Part shown: in pieces, positions 63,581 through 64,000 of the stretch
How the letters are laid out: each line of letters opens with the position of its first letter
Position numbering within the stretch: the first letter of the stretch is position 1
NCBI GenBank assembly: GCA_004026145.2
Contig: CP034994.1
Span: 11,291,509 to 11,355,508, forward strand
Length of the DNA stretch: 64,000 nucleotides
From: Takifugu bimaculatus
Lineage: Eukaryota > Chordata > Actinopteri > Tetraodontiformes > Tetraodontidae
Direction of reading: 5' to 3'
Made by a program: the position numbers and the translations under genes
Notes under the pieces: model-generated
What the model saw: the letters and a program-made list of their open reading frames with translations, nothing else
What the model was told of the DNA's origin: nothing
The model's database searches: none

Positions 63581-64000
63581 GTGAGACGAATGTGATAGGG
63601 AAATAATTCACCTGTGAGATTTCTGAGGACCTATGACCTCTATTGGAGCTCCCCAAAAACCAAACCACCTCATGATATAGTATTTAAGTCAGACTAGAGT
63701 CTGCTCACACTGCAGACCTTCATGCTCAATTCCTATTTATTGCTCAAATCCGATTTTCTTTGTGTAGCTGTTCAGATGTTTGAACGGGGCCTCTCTGCAC
63801 ACTGTGATGTGGACAGCTCATGTTCGCAAAGTGAATCGTATACTCAGGTGAACATTAGTGACATCACACACGGAATATTATATACAGAAGCAAACAGGGC
63901 GGCAGGAGTCGAAGCTACTCTCTATGGTTTTCCATATTTATCACCGTCCTGGTGACTCCCGCTTCTGTTTATTTATTTTTTTTGAAATGCGACCTGGGTG
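63581..64000 (+). other. slc12a5: slc12a5 intron 2 (start)
   Basis: Sequence after the exon 2 donor (GAG|gtgaga). The next KCC2 exon, expected to begin with EEMDTSPMVSSLL, is not present before the window ends. Confidence 0.75.

Overview
The window is nuclear DNA from a ray-finned (teleost, probably percomorph) fish. The evidence is vertebrate genes with GT-AG introns, fish-type CSF1, renin, fibromodulin and GPR139-like receptors, a fish L2/CR1-type LINE tail, Tc1/mariner debris, MITEs and many (TG)n microsatellites. Most of the sequence is non-coding. Seven protein genes can be reconstructed exon by exon.

Layout. (1) 1-5450: the 5' end of magi1 on the minus strand: first coding exon at 4504-4801, a CpG-rich promoter above it and the start of its long first intron below it, with a tRNA-Lys pseudogene. 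(2) 5450-12900: intergenic, with a degenerate 30-35 bp tandem array at 8989-9440. (3) 13181-16250: renin (ren), plus strand, nine coding exons, TATA-like box and a perfect cAMP response element upstream; exon 7 carries one extra base that breaks the frame. (4) 20763-28840: csf1 (macrophage colony-stimulating factor), plus strand, eight exons, a short membrane-anchored form, with nested upstream ORFs before the start codon. (5) 31338-33536: fibromodulin (fmod), minus strand, two coding exons. (6) 38529-38850: a stray partial copy of eif2d intron 5/exon 6, then 39795-45363: complete eif2d, plus strand, 15 exons. (7) 45862-46982: a GPR139-like class A GPCR, minus strand, two exons, tail-to-tail with eif2d. 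(8) 47000-54600: intergenic, with a 488 bp TIR element. (9) 55006-63580: the first two coding exons of slc12a5 (KCC2, neuronal K-Cl cotransporter), plus strand, running off the window; its 8.4 kb first intron holds a Tc1-like relic.

The genes do not form one pathway. In human, REN, FMOD and EIF2D lie in 1q32, CSF1 at 1p13, MAGI1 on 3p and SLC12A5 on 20q, so the window is a fish-specific arrangement around a conserved 1q32-like core. The observations most worth checking are the renin frameshift, the eif2d exon-6 duplication whose intronic part is better preserved than its exonic part, the in-frame 72-nt intron near the end of eif2d, the csf1 upstream ORFs, and the missing tyrosine-rich N-terminus of fibromodulin. 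No CRISPR arrays, operons or intact transposase genes were seen.
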